The notes under the pieces were generated by a model that did not search any database, was not told the origin of the DNA, and saw nothing but the letters and a program-made list of their open reading frames with translations. Positions 24,085 through 33,785 of a stretch of DNA of 59,996 nt are shown here, in pieces. Where the stretch lies: assembly GCA_039795715.1 (NCBI GenBank), contig JBDKLD010000008.1:1-59996 (forward strand), in the 5' to 3' direction. A program made the position numbers and the translations under genes. Position 1 is the first letter of the stretch. Each line of letters begins with the position of its first letter. This DNA comes from JAGOSA01 sp039795715 (GTDB lineage Bacteria; Patescibacteriota; Minisyncoccia; Phycocordibacterales; UBA9973).

Positions 24085-25650
24085 CTATTTGTCACCAAAA
24101 GAGTAGAAATACCCGTCTCTTGCTCCGACAAATATTTGCCCTTTCCAAATAGCTGGAGTGGACTCAATACATGCACCGGAGGCGAGCAACATGTCATTGG
24201 TCATTTTCGGATGCGCAGGGTCGTTGAGTGAATATTGGCGTAAACCACCAGGGACGCAGATACCGATGAGGAGTTTGCCATCAATCACGTTCGGCGAAGA
24301 CCAAGCATGGAAACCAGCGTCTTCGGTCGAAGTTATCGTGCCAGTTTCTCGTTCGATTGTTAGGAGTTTGCCAGTATGCGTCGTAGCGTACAGATAGTCG
24401 CCAAAGATCGCCGGCGTTGCCCAAATGCCACCTTTGTCGAAATGTTCTTTTGGTACATGAATGCCCCAAATGTACGGGTCGCCAGAAGTGTATGGATTGA
24501 GCTTCATGAGCTGACCAAGCTTTAGAGAACGCGCCGTATTTCTTTCAAGTTCACTCGAAACGTAGAGCATGCCTTTGTCGTCGACAACGATTGTGGCATC
24601 AGTATCATCTCCAGTCCAAAAATCAAAAACGATTGGCGCGACACCATCTGCCACATGAGAAATATCCAGACCAAGCACTCGCCCGCCGGAATTTGCAAAG
24701 TACACACGATCGCCGAAAAATGTCACCGAGTCTTCGATGCTGACATCTTCGTCGCCAACATTTTTTATCAGCTCATCATTGTAGCCAGGAGTTTTGAAAA
24801 TAATATTCGGCGCGACTACAACTTTTTTTACACCATTTTCATCGCTCATATACGATCGATTTATTTTCACGACGAAAAACCAGCTATTCTCGCCACCTTC
24901 AAAAAGCATGTCGTTGATCACGACAGGATTACCATCCCAATCGTTATTCCATTTGCCTTTGACGATATCAGCGTTGAGTCGCCAAACTTCTTTTGGCGGA
25001 AGTGTCGGATCGCCATCGAGCGAGAGGATGCGGAGATTGTTGTCGCGTGAACCAAAGTACAAAAGTGGATAGCCATCAGGATCGAGCGTCACTGAACCTT
25101 TGATGAGGTCGCCAGTTTGAAACTTGGGCCGAGTGTCTTTGCCAGTTTTGGCATTGACGAAATGCACCGCGCCGTCGTATGCGCCGAAAATAACTTCGGT
25201 AATGCCATCTGGTCGTTCCCACACAACAGGCTGTCCAGTCCAGCCACTACCACACCACTGCTTGGTCGTGCCTTCAGCTTCAGAGAAACTGCACATTGGT
25301 TTGGCATTGTCGCCGTTCGGATAACGCCATAGGACTTGTGGTTCTGCTGGAAGCGGACCTTTGCCATAGTATGTGCGGGTTGGAGAACCGCGAAACATGG
25401 TCAGTCCTTCGACTTTTCCCCATGGTTGGCCGATTGCTTTCAGCTGGTCCCCAGTGCCGAAAATACTGCCGACTTTTTCTGTGAATGACGAAATTGGAGT
25501 TTGCTCTTCTGTATTCCCGACAGCGCTTGCTGTACGGGAAAAATTGAATACAGTCGAATTTTGGTCAATCAAAAAAGCGGCCAGGAACCCGACCGCAGAG
25601 ATACCCAGACCAAATATGGCATAACGCGCCTTTGGATACTTTCGAAACAT
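24085..25650 (-). CDS. PQQ-like beta-propeller repeat protein, membrane-anchored
   Basis: 521 residues from ATG 25650, 10 bp after the TatD stop; the frame is open further upstream but overlaps tatD. One N-terminal helix (YAIFGLGISAVGFLAAFLI) anchors or exports it. The rest is a WD/PQQ-type beta-propeller: repeated units such as VIFGAYDGAVHFVNAKTGKD, LLYFGSRDNNLRILSLDG, DYLYATTHTGKLLTIERETG and GQIFVGARDGYFYSFG. There is no sign of PQQ ligands or catalysis. A BamB-like scaffold or ligand-binding surface role is possible but unproven. An extended -10 (TGCTATAAT) lies 9 nt before the start, so it may have its own promoter. Confidence 0.75.
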   Translation of the reverse strand: MFRKYPKARYAIFGLGISAVGFLAAFLIDQNSTVFNFSRTASAVGNTEEQTPISSFTEKVGSIFGTGDQLKAIGQPWGKVEGLTMFRGSPTRTYYGKGPLPAEPQVLWRYPNGDNAKPMCSFSEAEGTTKQWCGSGWTGQPVVWERPDGITEVIFGAYDGAVHFVNAKTGKDTRPKFQTGDLIKGSVTLDPDGYPLLYFGSRDNNLRILSLDGDPTLPPKEVWRLNADIVKGKWNNDWDGNPVVINDMLFEGGENSWFFVVKINRSYMSDENGVKKVVVAPNIIFKTPGYNDELIKNVGDEDVSIEDSVTFFGDRVYFANSGGRVLGLDISHVADGVAPIVFDFWTGDDTDATIVVDDKGMLYVSSELERNTARSLKLGQLMKLNPYTSGDPYIWGIHVPKEHFDKGGIWATPAIFGDYLYATTHTGKLLTIERETGTITSTEDAGFHAWSSPNVIDGKLLIGICVPGGLRQYSLNDPAHPKMTNDMLLASGACIESTPAIWKGQIFVGARDGYFYSFGDK

Positions 25651-25660
25651 GATGGGCAGA

Positions 25661-26518
25661 TTATAGCAGGATTCTGAAAAATTGCTTGGCGTTATTGAGC
25701 ATGGCTTGGCGGACTTTTTCTTCGCCGATTTCATCATCCATGCCCTTGATTTTGGCAATGGTTTTAACGACCTCTTTTACCATCCATGGCTCTGCACGTC
25801 CAGACATACCAGTACGGTCATTTTTGCGATATGGTTCGGGCGCGGCAAATGGCGAATCAGTTTCAGCCATAATACTTTCGAGTGGCAACATTTTTATCAC
25901 TTCGTCATAGTCACGAGAAAAAGTAATTGGACCATCAAATGACATTGTGTGATGAGCGTCGAGTGCTTTTTGAGCGATAGTTGTATCGCCAACAAAGAAA
26001 TGAAAGTTGGCACGGACTTGAGGAAAATTTGAAAGAATATTGAGCGTGTCTTCATATGCGTCCATATTTACTATACCGTCTGGCGTCATACCTTTGCTCG
26101 GTCTCGCGTGGATCATAAGTGGCTTGCCTGTTTTCTCTGCGAGAGTAATTTGTTTCAGAAACAGTTCTTTTTGCTTTTTAAAAACTGTTTGCCCATCTGT
26201 GGTACGACTTTCTTTTGGCGTACGGAAAAAGTCAAAGCCACATTCCCCTATTGCCACAACTCTTGGATGCTTTGCCATTTCTTCATATGTAGTGATGTCA
26301 AAATCCTCATCGGTATCGGTCGGATGCTGACCAATCGTCGCCCAGATATTCGGGCTCATCTCGGCGATTTCAATTGCGCGCTTTGATGACGCAAGATCGG
26401 TGCCAACGCAAATCGTCGCAGCGCCTTCGAACTCCATTTTTTTTATCGCACTATCCAGATCCGCATCAAATTGCGGCAGGTTAAAGTGAGAATGAATGTC
26501 TATGTATTTTATTTCCAT
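25661..26518 (-). CDS. tatD: TatD family metal-dependent DNase
   Basis: 285 residues with the full TatD metal set: YIDIHSHFN (HxH), IGECGFDF (Glu), MIHARPS (His), FHFFVGD (His) and ETDSPFAAP (Asp). These TIM-barrel enzymes are 3'-5' DNases or nuclease-like hydrolases; the E. coli member degrades DNA in repair and quality control. Encoded 6 bp after metG, the pairing seen in many bacteria. Cytoplasmic. Confidence 0.93.
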   Translation of the reverse strand: MEIKYIDIHSHFNLPQFDADLDSAIKKMEFEGAATICVGTDLASSKRAIEIAEMSPNIWATIGQHPTDTDEDFDITTYEEMAKHPRVVAIGECGFDFFRTPKESRTTDGQTVFKKQKELFLKQITLAEKTGKPLMIHARPSKGMTPDGIVNMDAYEDTLNILSNFPQVRANFHFFVGDTTIAQKALDAHHTMSFDGPITFSRDYDEVIKMLPLESIMAETDSPFAAPEPYRKNDRTGMSGRAEPWMVKEVVKTIAKIKGMDDEIGEEKVRQAMLNNAKQFFRILL

Positions 26519-26524
26519 ACAAAA

Positions 26525-28018
26525 TTAGATTCTCTGAAACAACGGCTTCTCCGGTTTCATATTCTGCTGAATGAGAGCTTTGAGTAAGTCGTGAGTTTTT
26601 GGCATGAGTGGTGCGAGCATAGTTGTGATGGAGTGTAGTCGCGCTACATATTCGCCGATGAGCGCCTTACCTTTTTCTTCGTCGGTTTTGACAACTTTGA
26701 AGGCTTCAGTTTCCTGGATGTACTTGTCGAGCGATTGTACTTCTTTCCAGACGTAATCGGTAGCAGTGACAATGTCGAACTCTTGAAGTTTTATTGAAAA
26801 TTCCTTCATGTCGATGTGATTGGAAAAATCGGGTGCAGATGTAGGCGCGGATATGAGATATTTTTGCGACAAGGTGAGAATGCGCGATGCCAAATTGCCG
26901 AGTCCATTTGCCAGACCGGCATTGTACCATTCGATCATGGCTTCCATGGTCAGATCAGAATCTTCGAAAGAGTTGGTGTGACGAAGTAAAATATAGCGCA
27001 ACACATCGGATGCGAGATTGCCGGCAACTGGCTGAAACACTGCTACGACATCGTATGGCGAAATGACATTACCGAGAGACTTCGACATTTTCTGCCCGCC
27101 AGAATTGATGAAGCCGTTCACCACTACATGATCAGTCCCCGGCAAACCGGCAGAGAGTAACATTGCCTGCCAAGTAAGCGACTGTTGGCGAGTATTGTCT
27201 TTACCGCAGTATTGGACTTTGTCGCCATTTTGCCAGAATTTTTCGAAGAGGGTTTCATCGCCATTTTTTTCGCTGACTTCCCCATCTGGCCAACCAAGCG
27301 TCGAAATATAGTTGGTGAGCGCATCAAACCAAACGTACATGACTTGCGATGCGTCACCCGGCACAGGAACTCCCCATGGCATTTTCTCGGCACTACGCGA
27401 AATAGAAAAATCCTGCAAGCCACGCGAAAGAAAAGCTTTCATTTCATTGTAGCGAAAATCAGGAATGACGAGTTGCTGATGATCAGCATAATATTTTTCA
27501 AGCAACGGCGCGACTTTCGACAAAGCAAAGAAATAATTTTCTTCGTCAATAAGCTCGAGCTCGCGATTCGGATGAATCGGACAGCGGCCTTTTTCATCTA
27601 GCTCACTATCGGTTTTCTCCAGCTCACAACCGACACAATACTTGGCACTATATTTTCCTTTGTAGATATAGCCACGTTCGTCACAGATTTGCCAGAGTTT
27701 CTGTGCGGCACTTTCATGGTGCGCATCTGTCGTTCGGATAAAATGAATGTCGTCACTGATGCCGAGCAATTCTACTAGCCCGCGAAATTTCTCTGCGTAG
27801 CCATCGACATAGTCGCGGACATCCTTGCCGGACTTTTGCGCAGATTCCCAAAGCTTGAGGCCATGCTCGTCAGTGCCGGTATTGAAAAAGACATCGTGAC
27901 CAGTGAGTTTCTTGTAGCGCGCGATCACGTCGGCGCGAATTATTTCCATAGCAAAACCAACGTGCGGTTCAGCATTTACGTAAGGCAACGTTGTCGTGAT
28001 GTAGAAAGGTTTCGACAT
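26525..28018 (-). CDS. metG: Methionyl-tRNA synthetase
   Basis: 497 residues, a class I synthetase of the short type. HIGH box as HVGF (19-22), KMSKS at 310-314, and a zinc-binding insert with C128/C131 and C146 (CVGCELEKT...RCPIHP). The anticodon-binding helical domain follows, and the C-terminal tRNA-binding OB domain of longer MetRS proteins is absent. It charges initiator and elongator tRNA-Met. Located 3 bp after the AI-2E-type transporter gene and just before tatD. Confidence 0.97.
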   Translation of the reverse strand: MSKPFYITTTLPYVNAEPHVGFAMEIIRADVIARYKKLTGHDVFFNTGTDEHGLKLWESAQKSGKDVRDYVDGYAEKFRGLVELLGISDDIHFIRTTDAHHESAAQKLWQICDERGYIYKGKYSAKYCVGCELEKTDSELDEKGRCPIHPNRELELIDEENYFFALSKVAPLLEKYYADHQQLVIPDFRYNEMKAFLSRGLQDFSISRSAEKMPWGVPVPGDASQVMYVWFDALTNYISTLGWPDGEVSEKNGDETLFEKFWQNGDKVQYCGKDNTRQQSLTWQAMLLSAGLPGTDHVVVNGFINSGGQKMSKSLGNVISPYDVVAVFQPVAGNLASDVLRYILLRHTNSFEDSDLTMEAMIEWYNAGLANGLGNLASRILTLSQKYLISAPTSAPDFSNHIDMKEFSIKLQEFDIVTATDYVWKEVQSLDKYIQETEAFKVVKTDEEKGKALIGEYVARLHSITTMLAPLMPKTHDLLKALIQQNMKPEKPLFQRI

Positions 28019-28021
28019 GAA

Positions 28022-29083
28022 TTAGGAATTGGTTTCGTCGATAACGACACGCCTCTTTTCTATATCATCGACATATTCAAGCAATGCGACCGTGACTGGA
28101 ATCGCGAGAATGAGCCCCCATACACCAGCGAGCTGAAAACCAGCGAGCACAGAAAGTATCACGACGAGCGGAGAAATGCCGACGACACGCTTGACGACGA
28201 GTGGCTGGAAAACGTAGCTTTCTATTTGCTGGATAACAAGGTACGAAATGAAAACAAAAACCGAAAGCTTGAGACCGCCTTGGAGATAGGCAAAACCTGT
28301 TGCCGGAATCATGGCAAGTGTCACGCCAAATGGAATGAGCTCAAAAAGCCCAGTCGCTATCGCGAGCAAGAGCGCGTACGGAATACCGAGTAGTGACAGC
28401 ACGACAAATGTCATCACCGCGACAATAAGTCCGAGGATGAGCTGGCTCTTGAGCCAAAGCGCAATCTTGTGTTGCGTCCTGTCCCATAGACCGATGACGT
28501 AGTTCTCATGCTTCTGCGGTGTGATGATGCGGAGGAATTTTGAAATACCATTTTCCTGTATCGAAAGGTAGAAGGAAATAATGATGATGAGGACAACGTT
28601 GATGATGCCACCAAAAATCGTAACAATTGAAGCAAAAAATCCGCCCGAGACGCCGGCCGCGAACTTCTGTATCGATGTTGCGAAATCCCCAAGCGAGCTA
28701 GCATTGAGTGATGACACAAAGTCTGATGCGCTATTGAGGCTGTCGGCTGTGCCTCGAAAGTTCGTAGATGTAATGTAATTGGAAAGTAAATTGATGAGGT
28801 GCGATGTTTCGGAAATAATGAGCGGAACGAAGAGATAGAAAAGTCCAGCCAGCCCGAGAATAAAAAGTACGTATACAATAACCACAGAGAGCATTCTGCC
28901 GATGCCGATTTTCTTGAAACGCCTGATCGCGGCTTCGGCGAATGAAGCAATGACAACCGCGGTGAGCACGACGAGAATGATGCTACGAAGCAAATAGAGT
29001 GCGTAGAGAAGCAGGCCATACAAAAGAACACGGATTATTGTTCCGGTCGAGATAACTACGAGGCGCTTATCTTCTCTTTCCAT
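28022..29083 (-). CDS. AI-2E family transporter (PerM/TqsA-like)
   Basis: 353 residues from ATG 29083; TACGAT lies 6 nt before this ATG, and a GTG at 29098 is an alternative. Hydrophobic helices fill about 15-85 and 150-340, with the family block GIPYALLLAIATGLFELIPFGV and the PLVVKRVVGISPLVVILSVLA segment near the end. Members export small molecules or ions (TqsA: the AI-2 signal; others: sodium/proton exchange), so substrate is unknown. The C-terminus is charged and cytoplasmic. Confidence 0.88.
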   Translation of the reverse strand: MEREDKRLVVISTGTIIRVLLYGLLLYALYLLRSIILVVLTAVVIASFAEAAIRRFKKIGIGRMLSVVIVYVLFILGLAGLFYLFVPLIISETSHLINLLSNYITSTNFRGTADSLNSASDFVSSLNASSLGDFATSIQKFAAGVSGGFFASIVTIFGGIINVVLIIIISFYLSIQENGISKFLRIITPQKHENYVIGLWDRTQHKIALWLKSQLILGLIVAVMTFVVLSLLGIPYALLLAIATGLFELIPFGVTLAMIPATGFAYLQGGLKLSVFVFISYLVIQQIESYVFQPLVVKRVVGISPLVVILSVLAGFQLAGVWGLILAIPVTVALLEYVDDIEKRRVVIDETNS

Positions 29084-29112
29084 GCCAGTATCGTACACCC
29101 TTAGAGCCCTGC

Positions 29113-30387
29113 TTACAAATCTACTTGGGGAAGGAAGGATTCAAGTATTTTTTCATCTGCCACTGGACCAACTCCTGCGAGACGGAAGTTTTCTGGTTTT
29201 AAAATATCTTTTGCCACACGTAAAATATCTTCTTTGGTGATGGCTTCGATTCGAGCAGTGCGTTCTTCTATGGTGTCGAGTGGATGATTGAAGAGGAATG
29301 AACTACCGTAAAAATTGGCAACGTGTTCATTGTCTTCAAATCCCATGAGCAACGCTGACTTGCGAGACTTCTTTGCTAAAGTAAGTTCGAGATCGGTGAC
29401 TGGTACTTCCGCGATTTTCTGAAATTCTGCCACCATCGCCGGGAGCACAATTGAGAGACCTTTGGGATCTATGCCTGTACCACCATAGAAAACACCATAG
29501 CCTTCAGCAGCAGATTGCGTAGCAAAAACATAGTAGCCATAACCAAGCTCTTCACGAATGCGTTGGAAAAGTCGTGACGACATCGTGCCACCGAGAATGG
29601 TAGCGACAAGGGATGCGATAAAGCGATCAGGGTGTTCGTAACCAAAACTTCGTGCACCAAGCAGGAAGTGCATTTGTTCACTGTCGTCTTTCGCGACTTT
29701 GACGCGACTACCGACACTTTCACCTGTGGCGACGATTGGCGCAGGCGTAGTAGCCTGCGCTTCGTTAAAATATTTTTCAATTTCAGAAAATGCACTCTCG
29801 TGTGAAATACCGCCTGCAACCACAACAACTGTTCCCGCCGGACTGTAATGTTGCTTGTGCCAAGCAGACATACGTTCGCGTGTCATGCCACGGACAGTTT
29901 CCTCGTAACCAATAACTGGGCGACCAGCAGGAAGACCGGGAAAAACAAGTTCATCAAAAAGCTGGTCAACGCGTGCACGCGGTTCATCCATGTACATTTT
30001 TATTTCATCAACAATGACGCCTTTTTCTTTCTCTAGCTCAGCATCTGGAAAAATAGAATTGAGGTAAATGTCAGCCAGAATTTCCAAGCTCTCGGCAAAT
30101 TCTGGTATTGCGGTCTTGGCATAATAGCCAGTGTACTGATTGGAAGTAAAGGCATTGATGTGCGCGCCAAGCGCGTCAAAGTCACGAGTGATCTGGAGCG
30201 CAGAAGGACGCTTTGTTGTGCCCTTGAAACACATGTGCTCGAGAAAATGCGCGATGCCAGCATCTGCTTCGGACTCATTGTTGGAGCCAACTCGCTGGAG
30301 AATCATTGTAGTTTGCGAAAGCGACTCCGGCATATATACCGAAACGACACGCACGCCGTTGTTTAATTCGTGAGTTTTTATTTGCAT
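29113..30387 (-). CDS. M16 family zinc peptidase
   Basis: 424 residues with the inverted zinc motif HFLEH (47-51) and the downstream Glu block EKEKGVIVDEIKMYMDEP. The second half is the non-catalytic partner-like domain (YGYYVFATQSAAEGYGVFYG). The size and layout match the bacterial processing-peptidase-like PqqL/YmxG group, cytoplasmic because no signal peptide is seen. A TGC-TAAAAT box ends 6 nt before the ATG, suggesting a leaderless transcript that continues into the transporter, metG and tatD genes. Confidence 0.92.
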   Translation of the reverse strand: MQIKTHELNNGVRVVSVYMPESLSQTTMILQRVGSNNESEADAGIAHFLEHMCFKGTTKRPSALQITRDFDALGAHINAFTSNQYTGYYAKTAIPEFAESLEILADIYLNSIFPDAELEKEKGVIVDEIKMYMDEPRARVDQLFDELVFPGLPAGRPVIGYEETVRGMTRERMSAWHKQHYSPAGTVVVVAGGISHESAFSEIEKYFNEAQATTPAPIVATGESVGSRVKVAKDDSEQMHFLLGARSFGYEHPDRFIASLVATILGGTMSSRLFQRIREELGYGYYVFATQSAAEGYGVFYGGTGIDPKGLSIVLPAMVAEFQKIAEVPVTDLELTLAKKSRKSALLMGFEDNEHVANFYGSSFLFNHPLDTIEERTARIEAITKEDILRVAKDILKPENFRLAGVGPVADEKILESFLPQVDL

Positions 30388-30393
30388 AGCATT

Positions 30394-30402
30394 ATTTTAG
30401 CA
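30394..30402 (-). promoter_or_regulatory. Extended -10 box 6 nt before the M16 peptidase start
   Basis: Minus-strand TGCTAAAAT; the TAAAAT hexamer (30394-30399) is separated from ATG 30387 by exactly 6 nt. No Shine-Dalgarno between them. Confidence 0.6.
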
Positions 30403-30479
30403 AACTGAAATTAAAAAAAGATTACTTTAAAATAAAGAAAAGATAAAGAAATTCTCTGGCAGAAAACCCGCTTCGGCGA

Positions 30480-31832
30480 CTAGGCAATCTTGCCTTTGAT
30501 GAACGAAACAAGCTCGCTTATTGCCACTCTCTCCTGCTCCCCGCTGTCACGATGACGGATAGTGACTGTACCCAGATGCTCAGGCTTTTCTCCGAGCGTG
30601 TCGAAGTCTACCACAATGCAAAACGGCGTGCCAATTTCGTCTTGGCGACGGTAGCGTTTGCCAATATTGCCATTGTCGTCGTAGGAAATACGGCCAAATT
30701 CTTTCTTGAGCGTGGTAAAAACTTCGCGGGCTTTTTCCACGAGTTCAGGCTTGTTGCGAAGGAGCGGAGAAACCGCGGCGAGCACTGGCGCAATGTGTGG
30801 AGCAAGTTTGAGATATGGTCGTGTCTCGCCATTCATTTCATCTTCGGTATATGCCTCCATAAGAGTAAACAGGACAGCACGATCAACACCGCCAGAGCAT
30901 TCAATATCCCAAGGAATGTAGCGCTCTTTGGTTTCTTCATCGTAGTACGACATATCAACACCTGAATACTCTGTGTGACGACGCAAATCCCAATCAGCGC
31001 GATGGTGAATCCCCCAGGCTTCTTTCCAACCAACTACTGGCATATTGTACTCAATATCCCAAGCATCTTTTGCATAATGCGCGAGCTCATCAGGACCATG
31101 TTGTCGCAAGCGTAAGTTCTCTTTTTTAAATCCAAGGCTTATGTACCAATCAAGCGCAGATTGTTTCCATGATTCAAAAATTTCCATCGCTGACTTTTCA
31201 TCAGGCTTGACGTAATACTGAAGTTCCATTTGTTCAAACTCGCGTTGTCGAAAAAGAAAGTCTCTCGGTGTGATTTCATTTCTAAATGCCTTGCCAATTT
31301 GCCCGACGCCAAATGGCAACTTGGGGTGCATCGAATCAAGAATATTTTTGAAATTGACATGGACGCCTTGGGTAATCTCGCCACGGAGATAGGCCTTGGT
31401 CGCAGTTGCCTCTGATGCGCCCAGCTTTGTTTCTACAAGCAAATTGAAAACTCGTGGCTCTGACCAAGCAACTTTTTCTTTTGTATGTTTGGTCTCATGG
31501 TCAGCAATAGCTTCTGGTTGATCGGCACGTACTCTTTCGTGGCAGATATTGCATTCAACCAAAGGATCGGTAAAAAGCTCTGTATGGCCAGATGCTTGCC
31601 AGACTTTTTCCGGCATGAGAATCGCCGCGCTAATTGGAAAAATATCTTCTCGGTCTGAGATGAACTTTTTCCAAAAATGCTGTTTGATATTGTGTCGCAA
31701 CTCTACACCAAGCGGGCCGTAATCATAGATTCCCGCCATGCCCCCATAAATCTCTGATCCTTGGAAAATAAAGCCACGTCGCTTGCAGAGCGATACGATT
31801 TTTTCCATTGTGCTGTTAGTTTCTTCTTTCAT
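30480..31832 (-). CDS. glyS: Glycyl-tRNA synthetase, alpha2 type
   Basis: 450 residues, single-chain class II enzyme. Motif 1 region GFIFQGSEIYGGMAGIYDYG, motif 2 FRNEITPRDFLFRQREFEQM, motif 3 GVDRAVLFTLMEA, and a C-terminal anticodon-binding domain ending in RHRDSGEQERVAISELVSFI. A Cys pair (CNICHERV) and His residues form a metal-binding insert. It charges tRNA-Gly. No T-box or other leader was seen; the upstream gene ends 18 bp before it. Confidence 0.97.
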   Translation of the reverse strand: MKEETNSTMEKIVSLCKRRGFIFQGSEIYGGMAGIYDYGPLGVELRHNIKQHFWKKFISDREDIFPISAAILMPEKVWQASGHTELFTDPLVECNICHERVRADQPEAIADHETKHTKEKVAWSEPRVFNLLVETKLGASEATATKAYLRGEITQGVHVNFKNILDSMHPKLPFGVGQIGKAFRNEITPRDFLFRQREFEQMELQYYVKPDEKSAMEIFESWKQSALDWYISLGFKKENLRLRQHGPDELAHYAKDAWDIEYNMPVVGWKEAWGIHHRADWDLRRHTEYSGVDMSYYDEETKERYIPWDIECSGGVDRAVLFTLMEAYTEDEMNGETRPYLKLAPHIAPVLAAVSPLLRNKPELVEKAREVFTTLKKEFGRISYDDNGNIGKRYRRQDEIGTPFCIVVDFDTLGEKPEHLGTVTIRHRDSGEQERVAISELVSFIKGKIA

Positions 31833-31850
31833 AATTATTATTTGTTGAAT

Positions 31851-33770
31851 TTATTGGACAACTTTTTCTCCATTTGGCGGAAAACCTGGCTCACCGGATA
31901 CAAGCGTCGAAAGTTTGGCAGAGGTTTTCCTAATTGCGGTATTGGTAAACAAATCAGTCGCAGTAAGGACAGATTCGCTGAGCAAGCTCGGTATTGTGTT
32001 TACTTGCGAAGTTGATGGCTTGAGCATGACTTGGAACGAAACTGTTTTTGGATTTCCAGAAAATCCAGCTCCGCGCGACACACTGCCAACATTCCAGACT
32101 ATCTCATGCGTCGTCGTATTGTAGTCAAGATTTTCATTTGAACCTGGATCTTTTTTGACAAATGAAATATTGGCTGGCAATGTTGCCTTTACTTCTCCCT
32201 TGGAAACCTTATTGCTAGTATTAGTGATTTTCCATTCTATCGTATAGGTAGTTTCAGCTCCAGCTTTTGGAGGAAGCGGACCAGAATTCTGAATTCCGCC
32301 CGTCGAGTATAGCGTTCTGCTGGAAAGTTGCAAATCGGTATTTATCCGAAAATCTTTTTTCTCAAAACTATTGACTTCTTTGAGCGCAACGCCTTCGTCG
32401 AGTTGACTGCCTTTGACGCTGATTTCCACGGTAATAGTCGGGTCAGTAATAACGGCATTGGCGCCTGCAAGCAGTGAAAGTGACGAGAAGCTAAGTGAAA
32501 GTGTGCCGTGTGCCCCGGGTTTTACGTTGGCAAAAGCTGGCACGGTGTTTTTGTCCCAGACAACAGTGCCAGTATTTGAATCGTAGAAGCCATTTGATTT
32601 GATGCCTGTACTACTTAGGGCATTACCGTAAAGCCTTGCTCGAATCTCAAGATTATCGACAGGTGTCGGAAGATTATTTGACCATTCAACTTTTGCGTCT
32701 ATTTTATCTGCCGAATTTACTGCAAAGATATCTTCGTCTTTGCCACCAAGTGTAAGTCTGGCGTCAATGAATGGCTTGCCGATGAGTACTTCGTACACAC
32801 TGCTATTGTAGACAACAGAAACTTTGGTGCCGTCTTTGGGGTCTTGTTCGCCAGCTGAAATACGGAAAGCTTTTTTATCACCATTGATACCAACAATTTT
32901 GCCGTGTACAGTTATGATATTTTCAGAACCGACATCGGTTTTACCCAAAGGAAATATGTTGTTATTGAGTAATGACTTTGGGGTCGCATCAGCAAACTGA
33001 AATCCTGGTGGGTAGTCAACTCTGATAATTGTATTTTTACTGAGGTGGTTCGAGGCGACGACAGCTTTGATCTTGAGTGTATAGTCTTGGTTTGAAACAC
33101 TTTCAACTGGCGCTTCGACAGTGAGGACAAGCGGTGCTGTATTGATCTGAATAGGAAAAACTTCTTCCTTGATGAAGGTTGCTACAGAGCCGCGGACAGT
33201 GTATTCGAGACGTGCGCGGATTTCTTTGTTTGTGCCTTGCTCACCGTAGAGAATAACCGAAATATGTTCATCTATTTGCTCACCTGGAGAAATGGACTTG
33301 AGGCTGATACGTTTGCGCTCGTAGTCGCCAGCATCACCAGTGTCGGAGCCACGCGGATACTCGATAATGAGCTGAGCAGAATCAATAGACACGGAATTTT
33401 CGTTGGTGACAGAAATATCCATCGGAAGTTCTTCGCCACCGGCAGTATAGGCATTACCGGTGATTGCGATTTTTACTCGATCGTTGGAAACGGTGTTTCC
33501 TCCTGCGTAGAGCATGACAAAGGCGTATATCACGCCTAGTACCAAAAATAGCACAGCGCCGATGAAGAACTTTTTAAATAAAGATGAAGAAGTTCTAAAA
33601 TTTGCTCGGCTGGTTTTTTTTGGCATAGTATTTTCTTTCCACTCTTCACTCACGCCAAAATCTTTCTGACTGAATGTCCCGTCTTTTTTTTCGTGAATGA
33701 GGGCTTTGTTTCGGGAATAAAGTTTCCTTCTCAATGATTCGATTCGACTGATACGATTGTTGTCGTCCAT
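31851..33770 (-). CDS. Single-pass surface protein with repeated beta-sandwich domains
   Basis: 639 residues. A charged cytoplasmic N-terminus of about 65 residues precedes one membrane helix (FFIGAVLFLVLGVIYAFVMLY), placing the remaining 540 residues outside. The external part consists of successive Ig/DUF11-like beta domains (MDISVTNENSVSIDSAQLII, LEIRARLYGN, YTIEWKITNTSNKVSKGEVK). Likely a cell-envelope structural or adhesion protein, abundant in Parcubacteria but without assigned function. A TGC-TAAAAT box ends 6 nt before the ATG. Confidence 0.7.
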   Translation of the reverse strand: MDDNNRISRIESLRRKLYSRNKALIHEKKDGTFSQKDFGVSEEWKENTMPKKTSRANFRTSSSLFKKFFIGAVLFLVLGVIYAFVMLYAGGNTVSNDRVKIAITGNAYTAGGEELPMDISVTNENSVSIDSAQLIIEYPRGSDTGDAGDYERKRISLKSISPGEQIDEHISVILYGEQGTNKEIRARLEYTVRGSVATFIKEEVFPIQINTAPLVLTVEAPVESVSNQDYTLKIKAVVASNHLSKNTIIRVDYPPGFQFADATPKSLLNNNIFPLGKTDVGSENIITVHGKIVGINGDKKAFRISAGEQDPKDGTKVSVVYNSSVYEVLIGKPFIDARLTLGGKDEDIFAVNSADKIDAKVEWSNNLPTPVDNLEIRARLYGNALSSTGIKSNGFYDSNTGTVVWDKNTVPAFANVKPGAHGTLSLSFSSLSLLAGANAVITDPTITVEISVKGSQLDEGVALKEVNSFEKKDFRINTDLQLSSRTLYSTGGIQNSGPLPPKAGAETTYTIEWKITNTSNKVSKGEVKATLPANISFVKKDPGSNENLDYNTTTHEIVWNVGSVSRGAGFSGNPKTVSFQVMLKPSTSQVNTIPSLLSESVLTATDLFTNTAIRKTSAKLSTLVSGEPGFPPNGEKVVQ

Positions 33771-33776
33771 TGTTTT

Positions 33777-33785
33777 ATTTTAGCA
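33777..33785 (-). promoter_or_regulatory. Extended -10 box 6 nt before the surface-protein start
   Basis: Minus-strand TGCTAAAAT with the hexamer at 33777-33782; 6 nt (AAAACA) separate it from ATG 33770. It overlaps the recO stop codon region. Confidence 0.55.

Noticed and set aside
30388..30479. T-box leader ahead of a synthetase gene
   Set aside because: None of glyS, metG, ileS or argS has room for a T-box; their upstream gaps are 3-130 bp without specifier-stem or TGGNACCGCG-type sequence.
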